Assembly: GCA_001970955.1 (NCBI GenBank)
Contig: MPUH01000527.1
Span: 1 to 47,912 of the forward strand
DNA from: Stentor coeruleus
Lineage: Eukaryota; Ciliophora; Heterotrichea; Heterotrichida; Stentoridae
DNA length: 47,912 nucleotides
Reading direction: 5' to 3'
Position numbers and translations under genes: made by a program. Shown one piece after another: positions 9,891 through 19,900 of this stretch. The number at the start of each line of letters is the position of its first letter. Within the stretch, counting starts at the first letter, position 1. The notes under the pieces were generated by a model, which worked only from the letters and a program-made list of their open reading frames with translations, did not search any database and was not told the DNA's origin.

Positions 9891-10160
9891 ATGGGCTACG
9901 ACATTAACTCATTCTTCGAATTGTTTGATGGCCTGCCCAAGTTTCCTGCAGGTACAGATGGAGATCAGGTTTTCAAGCATTTTATAGACATTGAAGATAA
10001 GCGTCTTCCTATAGAAGCATTCATAGGTCTTAAAATCGACTCAATCTTAACGAAAATCTGCGTAAAACAAAAGGATTATATTATTTACTATAACGAATAT
10101 AAGCGTTTAGTACCAAAAATTCAAGGACTTTTTGATGCTCTTCAATCAAACAAAAACTAG
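9891..10160 (+). CDS. small unrecognised soluble protein
   Basis: An 89-aa protein starting MGYDINSFFELF, with no signal peptide or membrane segment, ending TAG. It has alternating hydrophobic/charged pattern suggesting a mostly helical single domain, with a PIEAFIGLKIDSIL helix in the middle and a YNEYKRLVPKIQGLF helix near the end. Base composition is clearly higher in GC than the flanking spacer, and the third-position pattern looks coding. A Gly at position 2 is present but the following residues do not make a convincing myristoylation site. I do not recognise a family. Confidence 0.6.
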   Translation: MGYDINSFFELFDGLPKFPAGTDGDQVFKHFIDIEDKRLPIEAFIGLKIDSILTKICVKQKDYIIYYNEYKRLVPKIQGLFDALQSNKN

Positions 10161-10230
10161 TTAAAAATCATATTTATATAAATATCCGCATATAAATGGC
10201 AAATTTTATATGAATTTCCTTTAGTTAAAG

Positions 10231-11163
10231 CTAATTCCAATTGACTAAAGGAACTGTTGAAGCCATTGCATAAATGGCAGACATTTGAAAAGAACTTTTT
10301 ACAGCAAAGTTAGGTCCTGTGTAACCATAAACATCCCAACACCCTGCAGGATTATAACTTCCAGGACGAGTTTGAGGGTAGATTATTATAAGATTGTTGC
10401 TTTCAGCCCATTCGTTTAACCCACTTTTTTTTATAAAAGCATCACCGATAAGATCATAATACATCATACAACCATGGAAAGCAAAATGCACTGAACATTT
10501 TGATCCTTGGCAGCTTGTTGGAATGTAAATCCAACCACGGTTGCTTAAACCAGCTTGCCAAATATCTGTGTAGTCTGATTGATCAAATTGCAAAAGGTTG
10601 TTTGGGATTTGTGATGTCTTTGGTTTAAGATTGCTATAGAGTTTGTTTAGAATCGCCCCTGCAGCATCATAACCACAATTGTTGATATATGGACTTCCAA
10701 GATACCAGCAGGGGTTGCCATCATTTGAAGTTATCCACGCATGTTGAGCAGTGAAATTAAAAACAGTCGTAGCATTAGCTTGAAAGTTCTCATAAAACTC
10801 AAGCATTTTCTCTACAACCGGTTGGGCAATAAGACTATCCAATTTTCCTGAGAATATATAAACATTGCTATTTTTAAGGTTTTCTGTATTATCAATAAGC
10901 CCATCAGCAGCATTATTTACAGCAGCTTGTATATTAGAAACAGTATTAATCAAAAATGCATTAACCGAACAGGCAGCAGCCCATCTAGCATAAGATCCCA
11001 TACTACAATAATAAATATCACCAGAAATAATCCCAGCGCCAATAACACTAGATGAGTAAGCAACATGAACTTGATGTGCAAAAGAAGCTCCTGAACTTAT
11101 CCCAGATACTGAAAACTGAATACTTACTGCAAGCTTAATAAAAAGAATGAAGTAATTTTTCAT
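10231..11163 (-). CDS. secreted poly(3-hydroxybutyrate) depolymerase-like esterase
   Basis: 310-aa alpha/beta-hydrolase resembling single-domain PHB depolymerases, which hydrolyse bacterial storage polyester. In a bacterivorous ciliate this would suit digestion of prey granules (inference). A hydrophobic leader (about residues 1-16) is followed almost at once by the nucleophile motif GISSG with Ser23. The presumed Asp is at 109 (SGKLDS) and the His at 141 (QHAW), spacing close to that of the family triad. The FAFHGC segment near 228-233 and several paired cysteines (C53, C65, C152, C163) fit a disulfide-stabilised secreted enzyme. The segment normally found between leader and first strand is very short here. 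Substrate could equally be another ester. The start codon lies about 50 bases from the actin relic, so its promoter may sit inside it. Confidence 0.8.
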   Translation of the reverse strand: MKNYFILFIKLAVSIQFSVSGISSGASFAHQVHVAYSSSVIGAGIISGDIYYCSMGSYARWAAACSVNAFLINTVSNIQAAVNNAADGLIDNTENLKNSNVYIFSGKLDSLIAQPVVEKMLEFYENFQANATTVFNFTAQHAWITSNDGNPCWYLGSPYINNCGYDAAGAILNKLYSNLKPKTSQIPNNLLQFDQSDYTDIWQAGLSNRGWIYIPTSCQGSKCSVHFAFHGCMMYYDLIGDAFIKKSGLNEWAESNNLIIIYPQTRPGSYNPAGCWDVYGYTGPNFAVKSSFQMSAIYAMASTVPLVNWN

Positions 11164-11214
11164 TTATAAATACTTTGATTATTTTAATCTAACAAAATAC
11201 TAAAATTTATTATT

Positions 11215-12083
11215 CCTATCAAATTTATGAACTGCTTTTGGTTATTCTTCAGCCCAATTTTCATGTGTGATTTATTGATTGGATGGGCTTCTAGAATTAG
11301 AGCCACGATCTAAGAAAAACAGGATTTTCTTGTTTAAAGAGTCTAGAATTTTATATTTATATAGGAACTGATTCGCTAACTTTATCCAGAAGGGATTTTT
11401 GTGACCTTTGTCAAAAGCTGGAAGAATTTTATTAGAATATACAAGATTTTATGCTAATACTTCATGATAATCCTCAGGAGGTTTATATAAAGATTCATAA
11501 ACAATTTCTGGAATCCTATTATCTTCTTTGACGATTAAAGCTTAGGTAAAACAGAACCTTAGCAACTTGGAATTGCTCAGAACTAATTTTAATCTACTTG
11601 CCATCTGGGAGTTTATAGCTCATTTTTTAAGCTGTAGTATTTTGATATAAGCGTATTTCTTCTCTTAGTTCCTTTGCTAAATAGCAAAAATTTTCTTTTA
11701 TTTCTCTAACTTGGTCTATATCAAAACTTGTAAAAAGCTGATACCCTTTAAGAATATTGATTTTCTTTCAGGGTCGAAGTTCAACTAAATAACTTCTTCT
11801 CTACTAATATACCTATATGCCATATCTTAGACATAACTTCCTAGTTTATAAATATTCCATGCTATACAGGTTGTAGGTCTAAATTCTATAGCATATCTCT
11901 AATATCTTGATTAAAGCAGTCTTTCTATTTTATTATTTTATCCAATTCCCCATGATAATACTCAAAAATTTTAAATCTCTGTTTTGATCTTCCAAGAATA
12001 TTAGATATAATTTATTCAAGATAAATACTATACAATCAACTTATCTTTAAAAATCTAGTATCAATGTTACATACTATAACCAT
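11215..12083 (-). pseudogene. decayed actin-family pseudogene with an internal deletion
   Basis: Read on the minus strand from an ATG at 12083, the actin fold can be followed in pieces. Actin-like N-terminal strand MVIVCNIDTRFLKI; ILGR-like segment; HGIFIN(stop)EVMSKIW, matching actin HGIVTNWDDMEKIW; then a jump of roughly the central third of actin. After the gap come DIDQVREIKENFCYLA, MSYKLPDGK(stop)IKI, IPEIVYESLY and a C-terminal ITHENWAEE(stop)PKAVHKF. About a dozen in-frame stops and at least one frame slip are present. Stops replace residues that are normally Gln, Trp or Glu, each one base away, so this is decay and not a recoded gene. Which actin or actin-related paralogue it came from is unclear. 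Confidence 0.75.
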
Positions 12084-12118
12084 TTTAGAATACCTATTAT
12101 CAGATTTTTATAAGAGAA

Positions 12119-13013
12119 TTAACTAGTTATTTTGATTATTATAGAAAGTATTAAGTTTCTTTGTAAGTTTATCAATTTTTGTAGATCTTTTTGGGATTTT
12201 AAAAGAAGCGATTCAAGTTCATTAAGATTATAAACTAGAGTTGCTTTTTGGTTTTGCAATGCCTGTAATTCTGATTGATATATAATTTCTGAGTTTAATG
12301 ACTCGAATTTTGTATAGAAATGGTTTGAAGTTATTTTTTCTTCTGAGAGAAGTTTTAGAGCTAAGTTGTATTCTTTAGTGATTTGATCATGTTCTATCTA
12401 TGTTATTAATTACATATAAAGTTCTCATTTCTTTAGCTAATTCTGAGTTTTCAATTTGAATATATGAACAATTTTTTTTTTCAGTTTTTATGCTTTCTTC
12501 AAGTTTGTCTATATATTGTATAGGGTTGAATTTATCTTTGTTTTTAATAGAATCAGATTTATTCTTTAAAGATTCATTGTTAATTTGTCCTGAACTTTGT
12601 GAAGAATGATTGAAGTTATTTTTTGAAATTTTATTATTGGCAAAGTTTTCAGGTTTTAATTGACTATCTTTAAGCTTATTTTCTAAATCGTCTTTTCGCT
12701 GTTTGAGTTCTTTAATTTTAATGTTTTTAGACTCGAGTGTGTCTTGAAGTGATTTTAATGTTTCAATATAACTATGTTTTTCTAATTCTTCAAGATGATT
12801 TTTTAGTTTATCGTTGTCTTCTTCAAGTCTTTTCTTTTTCTCGATTTTTTGATTTAACTTTTCAAATTCTATTTCAGAAGTGGATGATTTTTTTTGTTCT
12901 TCAACAGTAACTATAATAGTAATATCTTGTTGGGGAATAGCTATAGAATCATTTTTTTTTTTAAAACAAGGACAAAGGCATGAGAAAGTTTTATTATGAT
13001 AAGAATTTCCCAT
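12119..13013 (-). CDS. coiled-coil protein with N-terminal acylation-type motif
   Basis: Two exons (13013-12414 and 12397-12119) joined across a 16-nt intron give 292 aa. Without splicing the frame would end after 208 aa, but removing 12398-12413 restores a coiled-coil frame that continues 92 more residues. The N-terminus MGNSYHNKTFSCLCPCFKKK looks like a Gly2 myristoylation site followed by cysteines suitable for palmitoylation and a basic patch, implying membrane tethering (inference). The rest is heptad-patterned Glu/Lys/Leu coiled coil in at least two blocks (about 45-125 and 165-290). No enzyme domain. A similar CLCPC-type cluster ends the protein at 15872. Function unknown; a membrane-anchored structural role would fit. 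Confidence 0.75.
12398..12413 (-). other. 16-nt spliceosomal intron
   Basis: Minus-strand sequence GTAATTAATAACATAG. The upstream exon is exactly 200 codons and the downstream exon exactly 93 codons, so the intron falls between codons. Removal shifts into the frame that continues the coiled coil. Confidence 0.8.
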
Positions 13014-13461
13014 TTATTTATAGAGAATGCATATGATGAAATATAAAGAAATGCACTTTTTTATTGCTTATAGAAAAAAAAATTAAAATTAGTTTGTGAG
13101 TGGATTAGTTTAGATTTTGTAGTTATGTTTTAGTAAAGCAACTTCTGAACTCATTAATTTTTATAAGGATAATTATTAGATTATTGTTCATCTTATTGGA
13201 ATATTTAAGATATTTTTAGATAGGCTTAGTTTTTTTTTATATGAATTCTTTGGATATAGTTTTTAATTAGCAAATCGATTTTTTATTTGTTTCATAATCT
13301 AAGAATTTGATTTCTTTAAATTGATGACTATGTAACACTAAATTTTATAATAAGTTTATCTTCCTGCTTTTTACTTGAATTTATAAGAAATTCTCTGGAG
13401 AAATATTTTTGGCTTCTAAAAATAATAAAAATGCTTAAATCCTACATAGGAAAATATATAA
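13014..13461. other. divergent intergenic region
   Basis: It separates the minus-strand coiled-coil gene from the plus-strand Sec14 gene, so it should carry both promoters. AT-rich, with no recognised motif or gene. Confidence 0.4.
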
Positions 13462-14304
13462 ATGGAAGCAAGGAGAGCTCAGGAAATGCCAAGCTTGCTT
13501 GATAACTTGACACCTGAAGAAAGGAAAACTCTCGACCAATTCCGAGAAGCAGTTCCAGTTAAAGCTCATGATCATGTTTTAGCTAGATTTCTAAGAGCTA
13601 GAAAATTTGTTTTTGAGAAATCCCTTGAAATGTATAACAACTACTTAAAATGGAGAATAGATCAAAGAGTTGACGAAGTTGCCTCATACGACTTTCCTGA
13701 GTTCCAAACCGTAAAATCTATTTATCCTCATGGCTTCCATAAAACTGATCGTCTAGGTCGTTCAATATACATAGAGCGACTAGGTAATTTAGACATAAAC
13801 CATCTTTTTTCTATAACAACAGATGAAAGAATGATCCGTTATTACATAAGAGAATATGAAAGTATGATAAAACTTCGTATTCCAGCATGTTCAATTGCAG
13901 CAGGTTGTCTTATTGAACAAACATTTACAATCTTAGATCTTGGTGGATCATCAACAAAACTCATGAAAAAAAATGTTTATAACTTTGTTAAATTAGCCTC
14001 TGGGATGGCTCAAGACTTTTATCCAGAAATTTTAGGGAAAATGTTTATAATAAACACTCCAATGCTTTTTAGTGTAGCTTGGAAGATTATAAAACCATGG
14101 CTTGATGAAAGAACACAGAAAAAAATATCGACTGAAGGAAGTAAATATCAGGTAAAATTGTTAGAATATGTTGCCCCTGAAAATTTACCTGATTTCTTTG
14201 GTGGAACTTGTAGGTGTGAAGAAGGGTGTTTGATGAGTGATGCAGGGCCTTGGAAAGATCCTGAGATACTTAGGAGACTTCAGGAAGCTGATATACAGAT
14301 TTAG
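13462..14304 (+). CDS. Sec14-like CRAL-TRIO phospholipid transfer protein
   Basis: 280 aa, the usual size of single-domain Sec14 proteins, which exchange phosphatidylinositol and a second lipid and couple lipid metabolism to Golgi/endosome traffic. The N-terminal CRAL-TRIO helical part (about 1-75) includes LARFLRARKFVFEKSLEMY. The lipid-binding lobe (about 90-250) contains DRLGRSIYIERLG, the TILDLGG strand, the DFYPEILGKMFIINTP helix-strand and FSVAWKIIKPWLD, all in the canonical order. LPDFFGGTC near 240-248 is the standard closing motif. No signal peptide, no extra GOLD domain, no intron. Start is the ATG that gives the usual short leader before the CRAL-TRIO_N helices. Confident in family; lipid specificity not determined. 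Confidence 0.94.
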   Translation: MEARRAQEMPSLLDNLTPEERKTLDQFREAVPVKAHDHVLARFLRARKFVFEKSLEMYNNYLKWRIDQRVDEVASYDFPEFQTVKSIYPHGFHKTDRLGRSIYIERLGNLDINHLFSITTDERMIRYYIREYESMIKLRIPACSIAAGCLIEQTFTILDLGGSSTKLMKKNVYNFVKLASGMAQDFYPEILGKMFIINTPMLFSVAWKIIKPWLDERTQKKISTEGSKYQVKLLEYVAPENLPDFFGGTCRCEEGCLMSDAGPWKDPEILRRLQEADIQI

Positions 14305-14648
14305 TTAGTTTATTATTTGATAGTAAAAAAATATGATAAACTTTTTGTGGGAAAGTTGATGTTTATGATATTTTGTATGAAGACCAGATAAATTTATATT
14401 TTAAATATTCTTATTTTGTAGTTTGATTATGAAGAGACTATTGATATCATTTTACTTAAAGGATATTTGGTTGTTTAATAGTTAAATAAAAAAATTTAGG
14501 TTTATTGTTAGTTAGAATTCTATAAATAGTCTTATAGAATTTTGGAATTTTGTTTAAAAAGTTGATGATTTGTGCTAGTTTAGGTTGATAGAATATAAGA
14601 TTTTTTTATTTTGGAAATAGAGGCATATTAACTATTTTATGGTTAAGG
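14305..14648. other. convergent 3' spacer
   Basis: It lies between the ends of the Sec14 and OTU genes. AT-rich with no gene seen. Confidence 0.4.
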
Positions 14649-15719
14649 CTATATTTGTAATGATTCCATTCTTGATACAGTTTTTTCTTCTTCAACTTCA
14701 CGTAGATAGTCTGTAGCTTTACAGCATTTTTTGTAAATCCGTTCTGAACCACACCAGCATTTGTCTTTATTATTAGGAAGTTTGCTTGGCCTTTTCCCAT
14801 AGCCAGTATTTTTTTTCTGTTCTACTTTCTTTTTCTCCTCATTTCTTAATCCACTTTTCCTTCTCTCATCACTTTTCTGTGCCTCATTCTCAGCTTTTTT
14901 TACTTCAGATAATATTTTTCCAGTGTCTTCAAGTAATTCCTCAAAATCCGGAGGATTTTGATAAAACTTTTTCATAACTGGTATCAAACTTTCAATCTTT
15001 CCTTCATTAATAGTATCAACAAAAAACTCAGCACATGTCCTCCATCTGATTTCTAAATCTCCTTCATTTTCTTCTACAGCTTCTAATTGTTCAGGTATAA
15101 TAATAGGTTCACAATCTCCTAAATTTCCTCTTAATCTGACACTATTGTAATGATCTCCATCATGATAAGATAAATGTATCGATCTTTCTCTATCAAAATT
15201 AGTAATTTCCCATATAGGCTCTCCAAGTCTATGGATTTTTATATTAACATTTAATACAAGGCTAAGTGCTTGAAGTTCCATATTACCTCCCCATGTTCCT
15301 AATTTACTCATTCGTTTTAGATAGTCATTGAAAGGTTCATCATCTTCAACAAATGGTGAAAAATCATCTATATTGTTTCGCATATAATCTACAGCTAAAA
15401 CACGATATTCTCCATGTAAACTCTCATTTCCTGTTATTTGATCACTTATTGCCCGAAATAAACAATTTCCATCACCACTTATTTCTTTTATGTCCAGACC
15501 GAATTTATTTAGCTGCTGTTTCAGTTTAAATTTTTCTGTTTTCCACTGCTGGTCGTTAAAACGTCTTCCTCCACGTTCGCGACGGTTATTGTTTNGTTTC
15601 AGTTTAAATTTTTCTGTTTTCCACTGCTGGTCGTTAAAACGTCTTCCTCCACGTTCGCGACGGTTATTGTTTCGCTCTTTTTTATTTGGCTTGTGTTTTT
15701 CTCTATACTTTTTACCCAT
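14649..15719 (-). CDS. OTU-family deubiquitinase with C-terminal SEC-C motif
   Basis: A cysteine protease of the ovarian-tumour family that removes ubiquitin. As sequenced it is 356 codons, but a 26-codon basic segment (NNNRRERGG...) is duplicated around an N at 15595, an assembly artefact, so the true protein is probably about 330 aa. OTU catalytic core: Asp and Cys in SGDGNCLFRA (D83, C86 in the uncorrected count) and the His in DGDHYNSVR (H190). The C-terminus has a SEC-C metal-binding motif (CWCGSERIYKKCC, about 325-337). Between them lies a charged, Lys/Glu-rich linker. The layout, basic N-terminus then OTU, resembles the OTUD3 group; linkage preference is not visible. Starts at ATG 15719, close to the divergent spacer with the coiled-coil gene. 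Confidence 0.9.
   Translation of the reverse strand: MGKKYREKHKPNKKERNNNRRERGGRRFNDQQWKTEKFKLKXNNNRRERGGRRFNDQQWKTEKFKLKQQLNKFGLDIKEISGDGNCLFRAISDQITGNESLHGEYRVLAVDYMRNNIDDFSPFVEDDEPFNDYLKRMSKLGTWGGNMELQALSLVLNVNIKIHRLGEPIWEITNFDRERSIHLSYHDGDHYNSVRLRGNLGDCEPIIIPEQLEAVEENEGDLEIRWRTCAEFFVDTINEGKIESLIPVMKKFYQNPPDFEELLEDTGKILSEVKKAENEAQKSDERRKSGLRNEEKKKVEQKKNTGYGKRPSKLPNNKDKCWCGSERIYKKCCKATDYLREVEEEKTVSRMESLQI
15518..15672. repeat. artefactual 77-bp tandem duplication around a single N
   Basis: 15518-15594 and 15596-15672 are identical, separated only by the N at 15595. This is the signature of two overlapping contigs joined without collapsing the overlap. 77+1 bases happen to keep the OTU reading frame open. 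Confidence 0.9.
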
Positions 15720-15871
15720 GATTAATTAAGATAATATTAAAAGTCTTTCAAATCTACAACAATTTTATGAAACCATATCAACTCCTACAATCAGCCCAAG
15801 ACATTTAATATTTAAAGACTTTAGATTAAAAAAATTACTCCTATTACTTACATATAATTTGGGCATTGCAA

Positions 15872-16834
15872 CTATTCATCACGAATCTTAAATATACACG
15901 GACATAGCCAATGTTTCCATGTTTTCTTATTCACAACAACATCATATTTGCTCACATCTAAAGTTTCCTCTTTTGCTTCAATTTCATCATTTACAATATA
16001 CATTTTATGTGAGTCTCCTTTTGTAGTTACATGATTTCCACAAGTAGTCATTTCAACACAATCATATAAATGTGATATCACAGTTTCTTCTATTTGCTCT
16101 TCTTCAGGCTGTTTTATCGATATTCCACTTTCACTTTGCAAAGTCTCTCTAATATGTTCATCTCTTTGTTCTTCTAAAACAGTCAAAGGGATGAGTTGGG
16201 TGTTAACCTCACTCTCTAAATTACCTAAAGAAATATTGATTTGAGTATCACAAGAAATTTCGATTTTTTCTTCAACTTCAGTTAAGAAATCAGGTTTTTG
16301 GTAGGTTGACGATAAGTTTTTAAGTTTTTCTTTGATACTATCCATGGTTTTTATAAAAGCTAGGGTTGATTGGTTAGTTGAAAGGGTTTTGTTAGAGTAA
16401 TCAAGATATTCTGTTGTATTTTCTAATTTTTTTGAATTATCTTTAATGCTTGTAGGGGAGTTTAAAGTCCCTTCTAAAGAATATTCTCTTTGCGCTAAGG
16501 TTATAAGGCTGTAGAGTTCATTAAAAAGCTTTTCTTTTAAATATTTTTTTTTCAATTGACTAGTGTTGTATTGTTCATGAGAATTATGAAGGTTTTGCAA
16601 TTCAGCTGACCAGGTAATTTTAGAGTCTTGGAGCTGATTTTCCAAGTCTTTTAATTGTCTTTTTAGCATTAATGACTTTAATACTTGTCTTGATTTTGCT
16701 AAGTCAATTGCTTTTCGAAGCTCTAAAGACTTTTGTTTGGAGAGTTCTTTTTCTTGTTCAAGTTGTTGTCTGACTTTAGAAAGCTGAATATGTCTTACTT
16801 TAGATTTAAGGTCTTTAACTTCTTTTGATTCCAT
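15872..16834 (-). CDS. coiled-coil protein with C-terminal cysteine cluster, unidentified
   Basis: 320 aa. Residues 1-110 are a strong coiled coil rich in Lys, Glu, Leu and Gln. A second short helical block lies near 155-185. The C-terminal half is acidic with no recognisable fold. The protein ends TWKHWLCPCIFKIRDE, an aromatic/Cys motif that resembles the CLCPC cluster at the start of the coiled-coil protein at 12119, and might be an acylated membrane anchor (inference). Start is the first ATG after a short stop-rich spacer. It follows the MON2-like gene on the same strand with only about 107 bases between them, but ciliate genes are normally transcribed singly. Confidence 0.7.
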   Translation of the reverse strand: MESKEVKDLKSKVRHIQLSKVRQQLEQEKELSKQKSLELRKAIDLAKSRQVLKSLMLKRQLKDLENQLQDSKITWSAELQNLHNSHEQYNTSQLKKKYLKEKLFNELYSLITLAQREYSLEGTLNSPTSIKDNSKKLENTTEYLDYSNKTLSTNQSTLAFIKTMDSIKEKLKNLSSTYQKPDFLTEVEEKIEISCDTQINISLGNLESEVNTQLIPLTVLEEQRDEHIRETLQSESGISIKQPEEEQIEETVISHLYDCVEMTTCGNHVTTKGDSHKMYIVNDEIEAKEETLDVSKYDVVVNKKTWKHWLCPCIFKIRDE

Positions 16835-16941
16835 TATGTATTTGATCTTAGACTTTAAAAGAAAATTTATTCATATTCAGACAAATCAATTATCAAAAAA
16901 CCCTAAACCCTTATAATGATGTATATCCACTAATAATTAAC

Positions 16942-19900
16942 TTAAATAAGACCTTTATGATACTCTATAAATACTTCACGTAAAGCTTCTTTCACATCAG
17001 GTTCTTTAGCGATAACCAACTCACAAAGAGTTAAAAATAATTCCTGTAAATGACCTTTCTTACCTTTTCCTTCAACAACTCCTTCAGGTATCTCCAACTT
17101 CGCGAGCATCTGTAAAATCTTAACCAATTCAACCTCTTTATTTTTCTGCAAAGGCATAATCCCCATCATTTTTTCCTCATTAACAAATTTAATAAGTACT
17201 TCTTTACATCTTTTAATAAGCACAGGGGCAGTCCTTTTTGCTACTTTTAAATGCACTGGGTCTTCAGCAACTGATTTTTTTTCCTCTTCTTCTTGAGTTG
17301 GCTGTCTAAGTTTAGAAAGTTCGAAAAGCCCAGTAAGACAAGTAGAAGAAAATGATTCTTTTTCGGTACTGTCAATGCTAAAATGCTGTGAATAATAATT
17401 TTCGCACCCATTATCAAGTAAAGATATCAATCTCCATTGTATATTAGACTGCATGTTCATTGAAGTTGGGATTAAGTGTTCTTTAACGAATCCAATAATT
17501 TTTATATCAAGACTTTCACTTGTTCTCATCATATCTTCTAAATCTCTTTTTCCTAAAGAATTTAAAGTTTTTTCATCGGGTAAAATGATTTGTTCTAAGA
17601 CTTGAAGCATTTTATCCCAACAGTTTAGCTTCATTATATAAGGCAAGAGTTTCAAAAATGATTCTTCTGCTGTATAATAGAGAGGTTCTGCACCTTTACA
17701 TGTAACATTCATAAGAAGTAAAGCTTCACTATTAAACCTTAATGTTAATAAAGGTTGATATGCGTTTAATAATTCACTTATAACTGTGGCAAAACATGTT
17801 GGCTCTAAATCTGATATTTCTTCTAGACCTTGAAGTGCTCGGCGGCATAAAGCATCAGAATGTGAATCTTGAGTATCATATTGGCAGAATTTTAATAAAA
17901 ACCTAAGATAAGAGCTTAAATGGACTTTATTTTTCATCAAATATCCTGAAAGTTTTTCTAGGAAATCAAAAACTTCTTTTTGTTCTCGTAATAATTTGCA
18001 GTTCGGCAATGTTGCTTCTAGCTTCGTAGCTTCAAGTAATGCATTTAATAACAGATAAAGACTATGTAAGCATTTATCTTGATAAGGTTCAGTATAATCA
18101 GAAGAGTAAATCAGATTTAAATCTTCTATAATTATAAGTACAAGTTTATGTGGGATATTCACATTTGAAACTTGTAAACGGTTGCATAAAGTTGTAAAAA
18201 TTTCCCAAGATGAGTTCCATTTGACGAAAAATAAAGCATTAACTTTTGGGCAACTAATAAGCTCTTTGACTGCTTTTAATACTGCTGTTATAATATTAGT
18301 CGTGCCAGTATGAAGACCTTCTTTAAGACGTAATATTAACAGATCCCAATGTTTTTTTACAGTTACAGTGTTTAAAACATTTTCATCAGCTTTTTCAAGG
18401 TTTGACAGATAAGTTCGAAAAAGCTTGCCGAGGTTTTGAGTAAAAATATGATAAGTCTCTTCCCATTGTTTTTCTAATGTATCCCTTGAATCTTTCATAA
18501 TAGTTTTTTCTTCTTTAGGTAACTCGATTTTCCCTGCAAACTTTGGAGTTTCACTAACAAGAGGATGAGCTAAATCCGTTGGTATTGAAATCTGCAGATT
18601 CTTTTTCCCCATTTTCCTTGGAGCTTCATAAGATTCTGCTTGAACAAAAGCTGCAGCTTCAATAATCGGAACTTCTTGAATTAAAGTTGCGTATTTGAAA
18701 TATGTTGAAGATATTCTTTGTAATAAAGATAAAATAACATTATCCATAATTTTTTTCCATATAGCTTGAGATAATATAGCCCCATGTGTAGAAAGCGCAA
18801 CATGTAAAGAATTTAAAGCTGAATGTCTAATTTCAGGTCTAGAATCCAGTCCTAATTCTTTAAGTTTTTCTAAAATAAGCCACCATTTTTCTTCTTCATC
18901 TTTGCCAATACGTCCTAAATAATCAGCAAGATTCCAATACATGCCAACAGCAGAAACGCTTTGACTTGAATTTTTAGCTGATACAAATTTATAAATAAGA
19001 TCAACAAGTTTTGCAAGACAATTAAGTAAATCTTCATTTTGTAAAAACTCGTTTATTATCAAATGTAAGCATTTAAACCCAATATCTGAATGAGAATTAA
19101 GGTCAATTTCATATAAAATCGATAAGAGCATAGTCCATCCTGAAGTGTCAAGTTGACTTCCACAGTTTTGTATTATAGAATATATACCTTTATAAGCTTC
19201 TGGTTCTTGTTGATTAGCTAAATCGTGTAAACTTGCAAATAAAGTTTTCTGCCAGAATTTCCATTTGCTAGGGGTATCAGGGTTTATATTAGGTGGGTAG
19301 TCAATAAAATACTTGAAAACTTTTATTAAAAGTTTTGTTAAGCTTCCAATACCGACCTGGCGGATTTCTTGTGATTTAGCATTGCATATACAGTCGATAT
19401 AAGCTGTAACATTGTCCCAAATAAGAGAAATTCGGTTAAGATTGGCTTGGGTGACAGTTATGAGTTTTTCTAAACCAAAAATCCTACTAAAAACAACTTT
19501 TTTTTCACTACTACTCAGAGCTTCCATAAATTCTAAAGTTAACTGACCCAATGCTCCAATGAATTCTGTTATAGTAGCATTTGGCCATAGGGCTGTTTTA
19601 GTAAAAAGTTCATCTATTGAGTTTTTTAATACAATAAGTTCACCTTCATATTTTGTATATTGAAGATGTGAGTCTAAATATGACAAACTATTAAGAATCC
19701 GATGCCATGATTTCATATCAAGTATTCCATGTAAACTATGTGCTATATTTAACAAACATTTATTGCAACAGATTTGCTTAGTTGATAAATTCGATACAGA
19801 AGGTTTTGAAAAAGATGATAAAGATGAAATCACAGCTTCACGGCCTTGTATTATCGAAAAAGATCCTGTGTAATTTACTAAAGACTGATATGCATTTAAA

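Noticed and set aside
11215-12083. Stop codons in the actin-like frame as evidence for a Gln-reassigned code
   Set aside because: Some stops fall at Trp and Glu positions, TGA is included and the middle is deleted, while neighbouring long genes use TAA/TAG only as terminators.
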